From an uncultured Acidimicrobiaceae bacterium (GTDB lineage Bacteria; Actinomycetota; Acidimicrobiia; Spongiisociales; SHLN01), in the NCBI GenBank assembly GCA_947259275.1, contig CAMYMH010000009.1, positions 42,306 to 106,305 on the forward strand: a stretch of 64,000 nt of DNA, given 5' to 3'. This document shows, piece after piece, positions 1 to 8,398 of this stretch. The notes under the pieces were generated by a model that saw only the letters and a list, made by a program, of their open reading frames with translations, searched no databases and was not told the origin of the DNA. The translations under genes and the position numbers were made by a program. Within the stretch, counting starts at the first letter, position 1, and each line of letters opens with the position of its first letter.

Positions 1-423
1 TCTGGCCTCGACCCGCTCGTGCAGCGCGAGTTCCAGGCCATGATGCGGGAAGTGGCTGCGGAGGGACGGACGGTGTTCCTGTCCAGCCACACCCTCTCAG
101 AGGTTCAACGGGTCGCCGACCGGGTGGGCATCATCCGCCACGGGTTGCTCATCGCCGTCGAAGGGGTGTCCAGCCTGCGCTCGAAGGCGATCCGTACCGT
201 CAACCTGACTTTCGAGTCGCCGGTAGACGGCGCCATCTTCGCGGCACTGCCGGGGGTACGGGAAGTTGCGGTCGAGGACCACCAGGTGATGCTGTCGTTC
301 GACGGTCAGATGGAGACCCTGCTCAAAGCGGTCACCGATCGCTTTCACCTCCTGGACATCACGACCGAGGAGGCGGATCTCGAGGAGATCTTCCTCACCT
401 ACTACCGGGACGAGGATGACTGA
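1..423 (+). CDS. ABC transporter ATP-binding protein, C-terminal part
   Basis: The window opens inside this gene. The first visible codons read SGLDPLVQREF, the D-loop that follows Walker B in ABC ATPases, and SSHTLSEVQRVADR is the H-loop (switch histidine) region. About 120 residues of the usual C-terminal extension follow, as in ATPases that drive ABC-2 type exporters. The P-loop and signature motif lie upstream of the window, so no start can be given. The stop TGA shares one base with the ATG of the permease at 423 (TGATG), implying translational coupling in one operon. The substrate is unknown; ABC-2 systems of this type export drugs, lipids or polymers. Confidence 0.9.
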   Translation, partial: SGLDPLVQREFQAMMREVAAEGRTVFLSSHTLSEVQRVADRVGIIRHGLLIAVEGVSSLRSKAIRTVNLTFESPVDGAIFAALPGVREVAVEDHQVMLSFDGQMETLLKAVTDRFHLLDITTEEADLEEIFLTYYRDEDD

Positions 424-2081
424 TGCTGGCAACGGTGCTCACCAAGACGCTGCGTGACCGTTGGAAGGGGGCAACCATCGGCGGGGTGACCCTCGCACTC
501 ATGCTGCTGCTCGGCATGGCCGTATACCAGGACGTCGATATCACCTTCTATCAGGAGCTGCCGGACGCGTACCGGTCGCTGGTGAACATCCCCGACAACA
601 CCGACATCGGCGGCCTCGCCTACGGGGCGATGTACGGCTCATACGGCGCCCTCACACTGGCCGGCCTGGCCGTGTCCTCGGGCTCGGCCGCCGTGGCACG
701 CGAAGAGCGGTTTGGGACCCTCGGCCTGCTGCTGGGGAACCCGAAGAGCCGCACGCACATCCTCGCCTCGAAGGCCGGCTCCACGATCGTCCTCGTCGCA
801 CTCGCCACGGCGATCATGTGGGCCGCCGGCGTCATGGTTCCGGAGATTCTGGACGTCGATGTGTCGGGCATGCGGGTTGGCTCACTCATGATCCACATGT
901 TCATCAACGCTCTCTTCTACGGTTTCCTCGCCCTGGCCCTGAGCGCCTGGACGGGCAAGACCGCCATTGCCTCCGGGGTGAGCGCCGGGGTCATCTTTGT
1001 GTCGTTCTTTGCCGCCGGTCTCCTGCCGCTGGTCGAGGGCTTCGAAAGCGTGGTCAAGGCCTTCCCCTGGTACTACTTCCAGGGAAGTCAGCCGGTTGTC
1101 AACGGTGTGGACTGGGGCCATCTGGCGGTGCTCCTGGCCGGGATCGCCTTCTTTGCCGGCGCCGCTCTGGTGGGCGTCAACCGGCGCGACCTCCGCAACC
1201 AGGAGATCGGGGTCACGCTGGTCGACCGGCTTCGCAGCAGCCCCCTCACCAACAAGGTGGTGGATCGGCTGGCGGGCTCGACCCGAGTATCGCGCATCTG
1301 GGTGAAGACCGCCTCTGAGCACCAGGGTCTGCTGATCGTGACTGCCTACATCATGTTCCTGGTCATGGGCGTGATTATCGGCCCCATGTACGCCCTCATC
1401 GATGACTCGCTCCTCGACCTGGCGGATCAGTTTCCTGAGACCATGCTTGCCCTGTTCGGGGGCGGGGACATGAGCACGCCGGAGGGCTTCTACCAGATCG
1501 AGACTTTCGGTCTCATGGCCCCGATCGCAGTCATGGTGGTGACCTTGACCATCGCAGCCCGGGCCCTGGCGGGTGAGGAGGCGAATCGCACGATGGGCCT
1601 ATTGCTCGCCAACCCCATCAAGCGTTCCAAGGTCGTAGTTGAGAAGGCAGGCGCGATGACGGTCTACGCCGTTGCGGTCGGGTTTGCCGTGTTCGCCGGG
1701 GTGGCGCTCGGGTCGGTGCTCGGTGGGCTGGGAATGAACATCGGCAACATCGCCGCCACCAGCCTGTTGGCGATGCTCGTGGGGATGGTGTTCGGGGCGC
1801 TCTCCCTGGCGGTCAGCGCGGGGACGGGGCGAATGCGAGCCGCAATCTTCGTCCCGATCGGGGTCGCCCTCATGCTCCATGTCTTGAACGCATTGACCGA
1901 GATCAACGAGGGTATTTCCGGATGGGCGAGACTGTCGCCGTTCTACTACTACCTCGGCAGCGATCCACTTCTCAACGGGATGAACTGGGGCCATGGCGCC
2001 GTGCTGGCGGCTCTCATCGTGGGGTTGGTGGCGCTGTCGGTCTGGCTGTTTCAGCGCCGGGATCTGCGGCAAACCGGCTGA
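423..2081 (+). CDS. ABC-2 type transporter permease with two homologous halves
   Basis: A 552-residue, very hydrophobic protein coupled by TGATG to the ATPase upstream. It is an internal duplication. Each half carries a large hydrophobic block with an EE-x-x-x-T-x-GLLL-x-NP-x-x-R loop (EERFGTLGLLLGNPKSR and EEANRTMGLLLANPIKR), and each ends in a matching segment (WYYFQGSQPVVNGVDWGH and FYYYLGSDPLLNGMNWGH) followed by a last helix and an R-R-D-L-R tail. One polypeptide therefore probably supplies both transmembrane domains of the exporter. The fold assignment comes from the ATPase partner and the repeated ABC-2-like topology. The substrate cannot be read from the sequence. Confidence 0.85.
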   Translation: MLATVLTKTLRDRWKGATIGGVTLALMLLLGMAVYQDVDITFYQELPDAYRSLVNIPDNTDIGGLAYGAMYGSYGALTLAGLAVSSGSAAVAREERFGTLGLLLGNPKSRTHILASKAGSTIVLVALATAIMWAAGVMVPEILDVDVSGMRVGSLMIHMFINALFYGFLALALSAWTGKTAIASGVSAGVIFVSFFAAGLLPLVEGFESVVKAFPWYYFQGSQPVVNGVDWGHLAVLLAGIAFFAGAALVGVNRRDLRNQEIGVTLVDRLRSSPLTNKVVDRLAGSTRVSRIWVKTASEHQGLLIVTAYIMFLVMGVIIGPMYALIDDSLLDLADQFPETMLALFGGGDMSTPEGFYQIETFGLMAPIAVMVVTLTIAARALAGEEANRTMGLLLANPIKRSKVVVEKAGAMTVYAVAVGFAVFAGVALGSVLGGLGMNIGNIAATSLLAMLVGMVFGALSLAVSAGTGRMRAAIFVPIGVALMLHVLNALTEINEGISGWARLSPFYYYLGSDPLLNGMNWGHGAVLAALIVGLVALSVWLFQRRDLRQTG

Positions 2082-2100
2082 TCTCCAATCAGGGCCAGAA

Positions 2101-2619
2101 TTACACGCTGCGAAGTTTGTCGAGGCGTCGGTGGGCAGCTTTGGCCTCTTGCTCGGCCCGATCGGCCGCCGACCTGGCGGATTGGTCGACCGGCCGCTCG
2201 AGGTGGGATGCGACCTGGGCAGACACGACCCCGACGGTCATGCCGTTGGCCACCCCGGTGGGCTCGAGCCCGATGTACCGCTGAAATCCGAGAACGGCCT
2301 TTTCCGTTAGGGGGCCAAACACCCCGTCGAGCGCTCCGGGGATGGGTGGCTTCGCCTGGTCGTCCGCTGGCAACAGTTGGTGGTACTGGGTGAGCAGACT
2401 CTGGAGGATGCGCACATCGTTGTTCTTGTCTCCCAGGCTCAGCATGTCGTCCTCCTCGGATTGGATCATGGTCAGAAAGGCTCCCCACGGAGCGGTGTGG
2501 ACGGTGATTACTTTCGGGGACTGGGGGAGTGCATTGGGGAAGCCCCAGTACCCCCATTGTGAGTAGGGCGGTGTGGTTCTTGCCGTCGGATTGAGATTAT
2601 CCACCAGGTAGAAACCCAT
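2101..2619 (-). CDS. Peptidoglycan-binding (PG_binding_1) protein with a truncated amidase-like N-terminus
   Basis: A 172-residue protein. The ATG at 2619 is preferred because a GGGGGAG Shine-Dalgarno lies 5 bases upstream. Residues from about 60 to 130 form a PG_binding_1 domain: LSLGDKNNDVRILQSLL, then LDGVFGPLTEKAVLGFQR, the usual G-x-x-x-x-x-V-x-x-F-Q pattern. The C-terminus is charged and helical. The first 50 residues (YLVDNLNPTART, then SPKVITVHTA) resemble the opening of an N-acetylmuramoyl-L-alanine amidase (Amidase_2) domain, including a VHT that would hold the first zinc ligand, but the rest of that domain is absent. It may be a deletion derivative or a non-catalytic wall-binding protein. 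No signal peptide is evident. Confidence 0.7.
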   Translation of the reverse strand: MGFYLVDNLNPTARTTPPYSQWGYWGFPNALPQSPKVITVHTAPWGAFLTMIQSEEDDMLSLGDKNNDVRILQSLLTQYHQLLPADDQAKPPIPGALDGVFGPLTEKAVLGFQRYIGLEPTGVANGMTVGVVSAQVASHLERPVDQSARSAADRAEQEAKAAHRRLDKLRSV

Positions 2620-2684
2620 CACATCTCCCCCAGCAATATTCGGACCTCCTTGGGCCCTCCTATTTCAACATCTGCATATCACAG

Positions 2685-2701
2685 AAAGTAGTGATTACTT
2701 T
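2685..2701. promoter_or_regulatory. Inverted repeat in the divergent promoter region
   Basis: AAAGTA-GTGAT-TACTTT forms a dyad with 6-base arms in an unusually AT-rich gap between the divergent peptidoglycan-binding and CHAT genes. It ends 44 bases before the CHAT start codon. A copy of GTGATTACTTT also occurs at 2504-2514. It could be an operator; no protein is implied by the sequence. Confidence 0.3.
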
Positions 2702-2745
2702 AAGTAGTGGAGTGGGTTACCATTGGCAGAATTGGGGAGGGTCTC

Positions 2746-3987
2746 GTGGAGCAACGAATCTACGCCAATTTCGATCTTCTGTTCGAAACCGTGTCAGACG
2801 AAGGGTATCCGGTGCGGGTCGTTGGGTCGCCAGCCGGTGAGGCGATCGGAACGTTCGTTCCGCCCTTCACGGAGGCTGAGCTCGCGAGGTTGCTGCGACG
2901 CATCGCAGATTCAGGCATCCGGCGACGCCGACTCGAATCGGGCCGGCGCCGGGCGGCCCGTCAATTGGGCGACGGGCTCTTCCAAGGCCTGTTTACCGGA
3001 GATGTCGGTCGGTGCTACCGCGCCAGTGTCGATGAGACGGAGCGTCGCGGAGAGGGTCTACGCATTCGCTTGCGCCTTTCCGACACACCAGAGCTGGTCG
3101 ATGTGCCGTGGGAGCTTCTTCATGACCCCGTTTCGGACGCGTTTCTGGCGCTCTCCGTGTGGACCCCCATTGTGCGCTACCTCGAACTACCCGTCCCGAC
3201 AAATCCCATCGGTGCGGTCCCGCCCCTGCGGATCCTCGTCATGATCTCTCAGCCAAGCACCATGGCACCGCTCGAGGTCGAGGAGGAGTGGAGCAGGCTG
3301 CAGGACGCAGTGGCGGAGTTGGAGGCCGACGGTGTCGTTTCGGTGACAAGGCTGCCTGACGCGACGCTGTTGGGCCTGCAGCGGGCGCTCCGCGACAACG
3401 AGTTTCACATCTTTCACTTCGTCGGCCACGGAACCTACGACCCGGAGCACGAGGATGGCATCCTTGCCCTCGAGGACCGTGAGGGTGTTGAACGTCTGGT
3501 GAGCGGGCGCGACCTGGGGGCTTTCCTGCGAGACCAGAGGTCGTTGGGGCTTGTGGTCCTCAATTCGTGTAGCGGAGCGACCACGTCCCGGGATGACCCC
3601 TTTACCGGATCCGCTCAGAGTCTGGTCTTGGCCGGAATCCCGGCGGTCGTTGCCATGCAATCCCCCATTTCTGACTCTGCGGCCGTCTCTTTTGCCAGCG
3701 AGTTCTACGGTGCAATTGCCCATGGCCACGGCGTTGATACTGCGATCGGAGAGTCGCGCCGTGCCATGTTCGGGCTCGGCATAGACACTGAATGGGCCAC
3801 ACCCGTGCTCTACATGCGAGCTCCCGACGGGGCCGTATTCGACCTGCCGGAGACGCCCCACGCGAGCCGGAACAGGCCCGCCGCAGGCCGGACGGCCCCG
3901 GCCGCAGATCTCGGTAGCTCGCGCCCCGGCCTTACCCGGAAAAGTCGCACTGACGACCGAACCCACGGGAGACGTGACGCGAGTTGA
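2746..3987 (+). CDS. CHAT-domain caspase-like protease
   Basis: The GTG at 2746 has GGGGAGG ending 5 bases upstream and is preferred over the in-frame GTG at 2707, giving 413 residues. The C-terminal two thirds is a CHAT domain (caspase HetF-associated with TPRs). The catalytic His lies in FHFVGHGTYD and the catalytic Cys in VVLNSCSGATT, followed by the usual VLAGIPAVVAMQSPISD and a helical stretch with ESRRAMF. The N-terminal 150 residues (including VDVPWELLHDP) are the typical pre-CHAT region. No TPRs, transmembrane segment or fused effector is seen. The last 45 residues are Arg/Pro/Ala-rich and probably disordered. CHAT proteases often act in conflict or programmed-death systems, but no partner substrate gene is adjacent. 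Confidence 0.85.
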   Translation: MEQRIYANFDLLFETVSDEGYPVRVVGSPAGEAIGTFVPPFTEAELARLLRRIADSGIRRRRLESGRRRAARQLGDGLFQGLFTGDVGRCYRASVDETERRGEGLRIRLRLSDTPELVDVPWELLHDPVSDAFLALSVWTPIVRYLELPVPTNPIGAVPPLRILVMISQPSTMAPLEVEEEWSRLQDAVAELEADGVVSVTRLPDATLLGLQRALRDNEFHIFHFVGHGTYDPEHEDGILALEDREGVERLVSGRDLGAFLRDQRSLGLVVLNSCSGATTSRDDPFTGSAQSLVLAGIPAVVAMQSPISDSAAVSFASEFYGAIAHGHGVDTAIGESRRAMFGLGIDTEWATPVLYMRAPDGAVFDLPETPHASRNRPAAGRTAPAADLGSSRPGLTRKSRTDDRTHGRRDAS

Positions 3988-4011
3988 CCTGCGGCTTCTG
4001 AGGGCTGGGGC

Positions 4012-4713
4012 TTAGGTGTTCCCGTACACGGGAACCGTGGCTCCGTTCATCACGGCCGCGTCATCGGAAAGCAGGAATTCGATCACTCCGGCGATCTCAT
4101 CGGGGGTCGGCCAATCGACGTAGTCCCCGTATGGCATGGCCTGGCGGGTGGCGGCGGTGTCGATGACCGATGGCAACAGCACCGTGGCCGTGATCTCAGT
4201 TCCTCGCAGCTCGTTGGCCACCGACTTGGTCAGGCTCACCACGCCCGCCTTGGCGAGGTTGAAGGCGGCCTGGCCGGACGGGTTGTCGACGGCGGCGCGG
4301 CTACCGACGGTGATGATGCGACCCGAGCCCGCCTGGCGGAGAAACGGGAGCACCGCCCGCACCGAGTTGAACGCCGAGCGGAGGTTGAGGTCGAGCATCC
4401 GTTCGAAGCGGACGTCGTCGGTGTCCTCGACGTCGGTACCGCCGGCCCAGCCTCCCACTAATGCCACCAGGGCGTCGATGCCGCCGAAGCGCTCGGCGGC
4501 GTCCTTGACAAAGGCAGACACGGCTTCAGGGTCCGAGGAGTCGACCCGGCGGAGAAAGACCTGGTCGGGGTCGGGGTGCACATCGGCCTCGAGCGATTCG
4601 GCCTCTTCGGGGATGAGATAGGAGATTCCGAGCCGGTATTTGCTGGTGATGAGACGCGGCACCAAGGCGCGGCCCAGGCCGCCGGTTCCGCCGGTGATGA
4701 TTGCGGTTTTCAT
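4012..4713 (-). CDS. Short-chain dehydrogenase/reductase lacking the catalytic Tyr
   Basis: A 233-residue classical-length SDR. The N-terminal TGGTGGLG is the Rossmann TGxxxGxG cofactor motif. The NNAG-like position reads VALVGGWAGG, reminiscent of dihydropteridine-reductase-like SDRs. The active-site serine is in ITVGSRAA, but the YxxxK motif reads FNLAK, so the catalytic Tyr is Phe; the Lys and the 13-residue Ser-to-Phe spacing are preserved. The C-terminus has the usual FLLSDDAAVMNGATVPVYG ending. The substrate is unknown and dehydrogenase activity is doubtful. It is divergent from the ATPase gene at 4771. Confidence 0.85.
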   Translation of the reverse strand: MKTAIITGGTGGLGRALVPRLITSKYRLGISYLIPEEAESLEADVHPDPDQVFLRRVDSSDPEAVSAFVKDAAERFGGIDALVALVGGWAGGTDVEDTDDVRFERMLDLNLRSAFNSVRAVLPFLRQAGSGRIITVGSRAAVDNPSGQAAFNLAKAGVVSLTKSVANELRGTEITATVLLPSVIDTAATRQAMPYGDYVDWPTPDEIAGVIEFLLSDDAAVMNGATVPVYGNT

Positions 4714-4740
4714 TAGACACGATTATCGCGCAAGTGATAC
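4713..4740 (+). promoter_or_regulatory. Possible sigma-70-type promoter of the MalK/UgpC-like gene
   Basis: TTAGAC (4713-4718) and TGATAC (4735-4740) are separated by 16 bases and lie 31 bases before the GTG start at 4771. This is consensus resemblance only; the -35 box sits at the start of the divergent SDR gene. Confidence 0.25.
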
Positions 4741-4770
4741 AGTCAGCGGGAAATAACCCCGGGAGGCTAA

Positions 4771-5958
4771 GTGGCGACCATCGCGTTTGAGGATGTTGGG
4801 AAGATCTATCCGGGGGGTACTCGGGCGATTGAGGGGGTCAATTTCGAGATCGCTGATGCCGAGTTCCTGGTGGTGGTGGGTCCTTCTGGGTGTGGGAAGT
4901 CGACGTTGTTGCGGATGGTGGCCGGTCTCGAGGAGATCACTGAGGGCAAGATCATTATTGGTGACCGGGTGGTCAATGATGTGCAGCCCAAGGACCGGGA
5001 TATCGCGATGGTGTTCCAAAACTATGCCCTCTACCCCCACATGTCGGTGTTCGACAATATGGCTTTTGGCCTCAAACTTCGCAAGATGCCGAAGGATGAG
5101 ATCAAGACCCGGGTGGACGAAGCCGCTCGCGTCCTCGAGATCACTGAATACCTGGACCGTAAGCCCAAGGCCCTGTCGGGTGGTCAGCGCCAGCGGGTGG
5201 CGATGGGTCGGGCGATTGTACGGGAGCCGGCTGCTTTCCTGATGGATGAGCCACTCTCCAACCTCGATGCCAAGCTGCGGGTGCAGATGCGCACCGAGTT
5301 GGGTCGGCTTCACACCCGTCTTGGCACCACCACGATGTATGTGACCCACGATCAGGTCGAAGCCATGACCCTCGGCCACCGGGTGGCGGTTATGCGCAAA
5401 GGGATCCTTCAGCAGGTGGATACGCCGTTCAATCTGTTTCAGGCTCCCGACAACATGTTTATTGCCGGGTTCATTGGCAGCCCGGCTATGAATTTCGTGT
5501 ATGCGGTGCTCGAGAGTGACGGAGCCGGTGGCATGTCGGCGTCGTTTGGTGGTCAGACGTTGGCGCTGGGCCGGGAGCTGCTGGCCAACAACAAGTCGAT
5601 CGCCAATTACTCGGGTAAGGAAGTGGTGATGGGGGTGCGGCCGGCTTCGTTTGAGGATGCTCGGATCACCTCTGACATTGTGGGTCATAGTTTCGAGATT
5701 GAGCTGCAGGTGGTTGAGGTGCTGGGTTCGGAGACCTTCGCTCACTTCGATCTTCCGGTCCGGCCGGTTATCACTCCCGATATCGAGGAACTGCTTTCGG
5801 ATTCGGGGGCGGATGCCGCTTCGTTGGGTGATACCACCCGGGTCACCGCCCGGATCAGCTCCGACGTGATGGTCAGGGCCGGTGAACGGATCAACATTGT
5901 GGTGGACAACAGCAAGCTCCACTTCTTCGATCCGGCCACCAACCTCCGCATCTACTAG
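4771..5958 (+). CDS. MalK/UgpC-family sugar ABC transporter ATP-binding protein, orphan
   Basis: A 395-residue ATPase. The GTG start is supported by GGGAGG at 4761-4766. It has Walker [11 protein letters not shown]-loop [13 protein letters not shown], signature [18 protein letters not shown], Walker B and D-loop [16 protein letters not shown]-loop [12 protein letters not shown], and the roughly 130-residue C-terminal TOBE/MalK regulatory region. In this family the ATPase energises uptake of sugars or glycerol-3-phosphate and can serve several permeases. No binding protein or permease lies beside it, so it may be a shared energiser (MsmK-like). Third codon positions are visibly richer in T (GGT, GCT, GAT) than in flanking genes. 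Its stop overlaps the stop of the convergent PIG-L gene at a CTAG. Confidence 0.93.
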   Translation: MATIAFEDVGKIYPGGTRAIEGVNFEIADAEFLVVVGPSGCGKSTLLRMVAGLEEITEGKIIIGDRVVNDVQPKDRDIAMVFQNYALYPHMSVFDNMAFGLKLRKMPKDEIKTRVDEAARVLEITEYLDRKPKALSGGQRQRVAMGRAIVREPAAFLMDEPLSNLDAKLRVQMRTELGRLHTRLGTTTMYVTHDQVEAMTLGHRVAVMRKGILQQVDTPFNLFQAPDNMFIAGFIGSPAMNFVYAVLESDGAGGMSASFGGQTLALGRELLANNKSIANYSGKEVVMGVRPASFEDARITSDIVGHSFEIELQVVEVLGSETFAHFDLPVRPVITPDIEELLSDSGADAASLGDTTRVTARISSDVMVRAGERINIVVDNSKLHFFDPATNLRIY

Positions 5959-6701
5959 AGCCGAACTCGCTTGAAGGCCTCGGCCAGGTCGAGGCCTACA
6001 CCCGCACCCTGGCCGCGGGCGTATTCCCGCAGACGCCGTTCGAAGGCCTCACGTTCGGTCTCGCCCGAGCCGGCGTTTCCCATGGTGGTCTGGTGCTGTG
6101 ATGTGTGGCACAGCAGCGCGGTCAGCTTGGCATCGAACGTTGGAGAAATGTCCTCCCAATGGTCGGGCTCGGCTGCCCGCCACAAGAGCAACGAATCGGG
6201 CCGGTGGTGCTCGAGGTCCTGATCGGGGAAGAACAAGTGGTCGCGGGCGGCCACCGCGCCGTCGACCACCGCCCAGCCGGTCGCCCGATGGTCGGGGTGA
6301 ATCTCATAGCGGGCCCACGGGTCGTGGGAAATCAGGATGTCGGGCCGGTGGGTTCGGACGAGGCTTGCCACCTGGGCCCTGAGTCCCATCGAGTACTCGA
6401 GCTCGCCGTCCACGTTCCCCAGCAAGACCACTTGGGCGGCTCCCAGGGCGGCTGCGGCCTCGCCCTGTTCATCCGCCCGGGCCTCAACCAGTGCGGCCGG
6501 ATCTTCCTCCGGGTCCCATGAACCTTTCGATCCGTCGGTCATTACCGCCATGACCACGTGGCATCCGGATTGTGCCCAGGCGGCCAGCGTGCCACCGGCG
6601 CCAAACTCGATGTCATCCGGGTGTGCCCCGATGGCGAGCGCCCGCTCAGGGACGGGGATAGGTTCGAAGTCGGGCCCGGGGTCGGCAGGGAGATCCGTCA
6701 T
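5955..6701 (-). CDS. PIG-L family zinc deacetylase
   Basis: A 248-residue LmbE/PIG-L-type hydrolase. The zinc-binding motif AHPDD (in [16 protein letters not shown]) and the later IHPDHRATG are both present, with TDGSKGSW between them as usual. These enzymes remove acetyl or other acyl groups from sugar amides, as in mycothiol biosynthesis (MshB) or conjugate cleavage (Mca). This copy is diverged from MshB and Mca, so the substrate is open. The ATG at 6701 overlaps the stop of the upstream cofC-like gene by 4 bases (ATGA), so the two are probably co-translated. The 3' end shares CTAG with the convergent ATPase gene. Confidence 0.88.
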   Translation of the reverse strand: MTDLPADPGPDFEPIPVPERALAIGAHPDDIEFGAGGTLAAWAQSGCHVVMAVMTDGSKGSWDPEEDPAALVEARADEQGEAAAALGAAQVVLLGNVDGELEYSMGLRAQVASLVRTHRPDILISHDPWARYEIHPDHRATGWAVVDGAVAARDHLFFPDQDLEHHRPDSLLLWRAAEPDHWEDISPTFDAKLTALLCHTSQHQTTMGNAGSGETEREAFERRLREYARGQGAGVGLDLAEAFKRVRL

Positions 6702-7300
6702 ACCGGGATCTCGTGCCAGCTGTCCGTCATTCCGTGCGCCCGGGCCGCCTCGAGGTCGCGGGGGGTGTCGAGGTCGAGCGCCAGGCCGGTGCGAACTACG
6801 ACGTCTCCGGCGGTGCCGGCCGTCTTCAAGTGGCGATGAAAACTGCCCGGCCCATACGAGAAGGCAAATGTCCCCGTCCCCATCAACAATGCGGTCCCGC
6901 CGTCGTACGAAGGTGCAATGACGTAGCATCCGGGCCGGTGGCGTCCGATGGCGGTCTCGAGATCGGAGCGCGAGATCAGCGGTAGGTCGGCATGCAGGAT
7001 GAGCCAGTCAGAGCCGTCCCGATCGGCGGAGGCGGCGGCGGCGGCGGCCGCACCGTTGAGGCCGGGCCCGTAGTCGGGTGATTCCCTCACTACCTCGGCG
7101 CCGAGCTGCCGGGCCCAGCGAGCCACCCCCTGGTCGCCAGTTACGATCGCCACGCGAGCTCCGGTCGCTCGCGCCTCGCCCGTCGTGCGGGCCGCGATCG
7201 ACCTGCCGAGCTGCGAGCGGCTGCCGGCGTCGAGTGCCGGCCGCAGGCGGGCTTTGGCGACGCCGAACGGCTTGACCGGTATGGCGATGAGCAGGCTCAC
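6698..7300 (-). CDS. cofC: CofC/FbiD-type guanylyltransferase of F420 biosynthesis
   Basis: A 200-residue protein starting at GTG 7300 (VSLLIAIPVKPFGVAKARL). IPVKPFGVAKARL is the nucleotide-binding start of the CofC family. GPGLNGA, HADLPLIS and GPGSFHRH follow in the family order, and LDLDTPRDLEAA closes it. CofC/FbiD activates 2-phospho-L-lactate or phosphoenolpyruvate with GTP to feed F420 assembly. The usual GTNxL reads GGTALL, a mild variation. It overlaps the PIG-L gene by ATGA. The F420-dependent oxidoreductase 74 bases away on the other strand fits the assignment. Confidence 0.85.
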   Translation of the reverse strand: MSLLIAIPVKPFGVAKARLRPALDAGSRSQLGRSIAARTTGEARATGARVAIVTGDQGVARWARQLGAEVVRESPDYGPGLNGAAAAAAASADRDGSDWLILHADLPLISRSDLETAIGRHRPGCYVIAPSYDGGTALLMGTGTFAFSYGPGSFHRHLKTAGTAGDVVVRTGLALDLDTPRDLEAARAHGMTDSWHEIPV

Positions 7301-7373
7301 GAGACTGCGAGGATACCGGACCGCGGTCGGTCGCAGTGGCGGTAGGTTGTTCGTAGCCAACCACGGAGAGATG

Positions 7374-8354
7374 ATGAGATTTGGCGCCTTCGTGCCGCAG
7401 GGGTGGCGGCTGGACCTGGTCGGGATTTCCGAGACCGACCATTGGGAAACGATGCGATCGGTGGCCGGGACCATCGAAGCGGCCGGATACGAGTCGCTGT
7501 GGGTGTATGACCATTTCCACACCGTTCCAGTGCCTACCCAGGAAGTCACCTATGAGGCGTGGACGCTGATGGCGGCGCTCGCTACGGTGACCAGCACGGT
7601 GCGGCTCGGCCAGATGTGTACCTGCAACTCCTATCGACCGCCGTCGTACCTGGCCAAGGTAGCCGCCTCCATCGATGCCATCAGCGGCGGCCGGGTCGAG
7701 ATGGGCATCGGGGCGGGCTGGTACGAGCATGAGTACGACGGCTACGGGTATCCGTTCCCCAAGCCTTCCGTTCGCATCGGCATGCTGCGCGAGGGAGTCG
7801 AAATCATGCAGCGCATGTGGACCGAGGACGAGGTCACATACGACGGCGAGTACTACACGCTCAAGGGGGCCATCTGCCGGCCCCGGCCGGTCCAGCAGCC
7901 GCATATCCCCTTCTGGGTGGCCGGTGGGGGCGAGAAGCTGACCCTGAACGTGGCGGCCCGCTATGCCGCCTACACCAACTTCGGTCAGTCACTGGAGGAG
8001 TTCGTCCACAAGTCCGAGGTCTTGCGCGGCCACTGCGCCGAAGTGGGGCGGGACTTCGACAGCATCGTCAGATCGACCAACTTCAACACCGTGTGTGAGG
8101 AGACCGAGCCGGCGGTCGAGGATCGGCTGGCCTGGATCAGGGACCACTACCGGCCGTTCGTGAGTGAAGACCGGCTGGATGGGATCGAGGCGATGTATCG
8201 GGGGATGGCGGGCACTCCCGAGCAGCTGGTCGCCAAGCTCCGCTCCCGCGCCGAGGCCGGCACGGGCTATGCCATCATGTATTTCGCCGAGGCCGCCCAT
8301 GACACCACCGGCCTCGAGCTGTTTGCCCGTGAAGTGATCCCCGCTCTGGCCTGA
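7374..8354 (+). CDS. LLM-class F420-dependent oxidoreductase
   Basis: A 326-residue luciferase-like TIM-barrel protein; two ATGs (7371, 7374) follow GGAGAG. The N-terminal MRFGAFVPQGWRLD, the EAAGYESLWVYDHF helix, the CTCNSYRPPSYLAKVAAS segment and ISGGRVEMGIGAGWYEHEY are family hallmarks, with PIPFWVAGGG-like PHIPFWVAGGGEK in the second half. Such proteins use reduced F420 (some use FMN) for hydride transfer to varied substrates. Adjacency to cofC supports F420 here. The specific substrate cannot be deduced. Confidence 0.9.
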   Translation: MRFGAFVPQGWRLDLVGISETDHWETMRSVAGTIEAAGYESLWVYDHFHTVPVPTQEVTYEAWTLMAALATVTSTVRLGQMCTCNSYRPPSYLAKVAASIDAISGGRVEMGIGAGWYEHEYDGYGYPFPKPSVRIGMLREGVEIMQRMWTEDEVTYDGEYYTLKGAICRPRPVQQPHIPFWVAGGGEKLTLNVAARYAAYTNFGQSLEEFVHKSEVLRGHCAEVGRDFDSIVRSTNFNTVCEETEPAVEDRLAWIRDHYRPFVSEDRLDGIEAMYRGMAGTPEQLVAKLRSRAEAGTGYAIMYFAEAAHDTTGLELFAREVIPALA

Positions 8355-8398
8355 GGTTCGTGGCCGGAGGCGGACGGCTCGGCCGTTAGGGTTCCCCC

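Noticed and set aside
4723..5922. A 399-codon open frame antisense to the MalK/UgpC-like gene
   Set aside because: The sense strand has every ABC ATPase motif; the antisense frame is His/Arg-rich with no domain, typical of shadow frames in GC-rich DNA.
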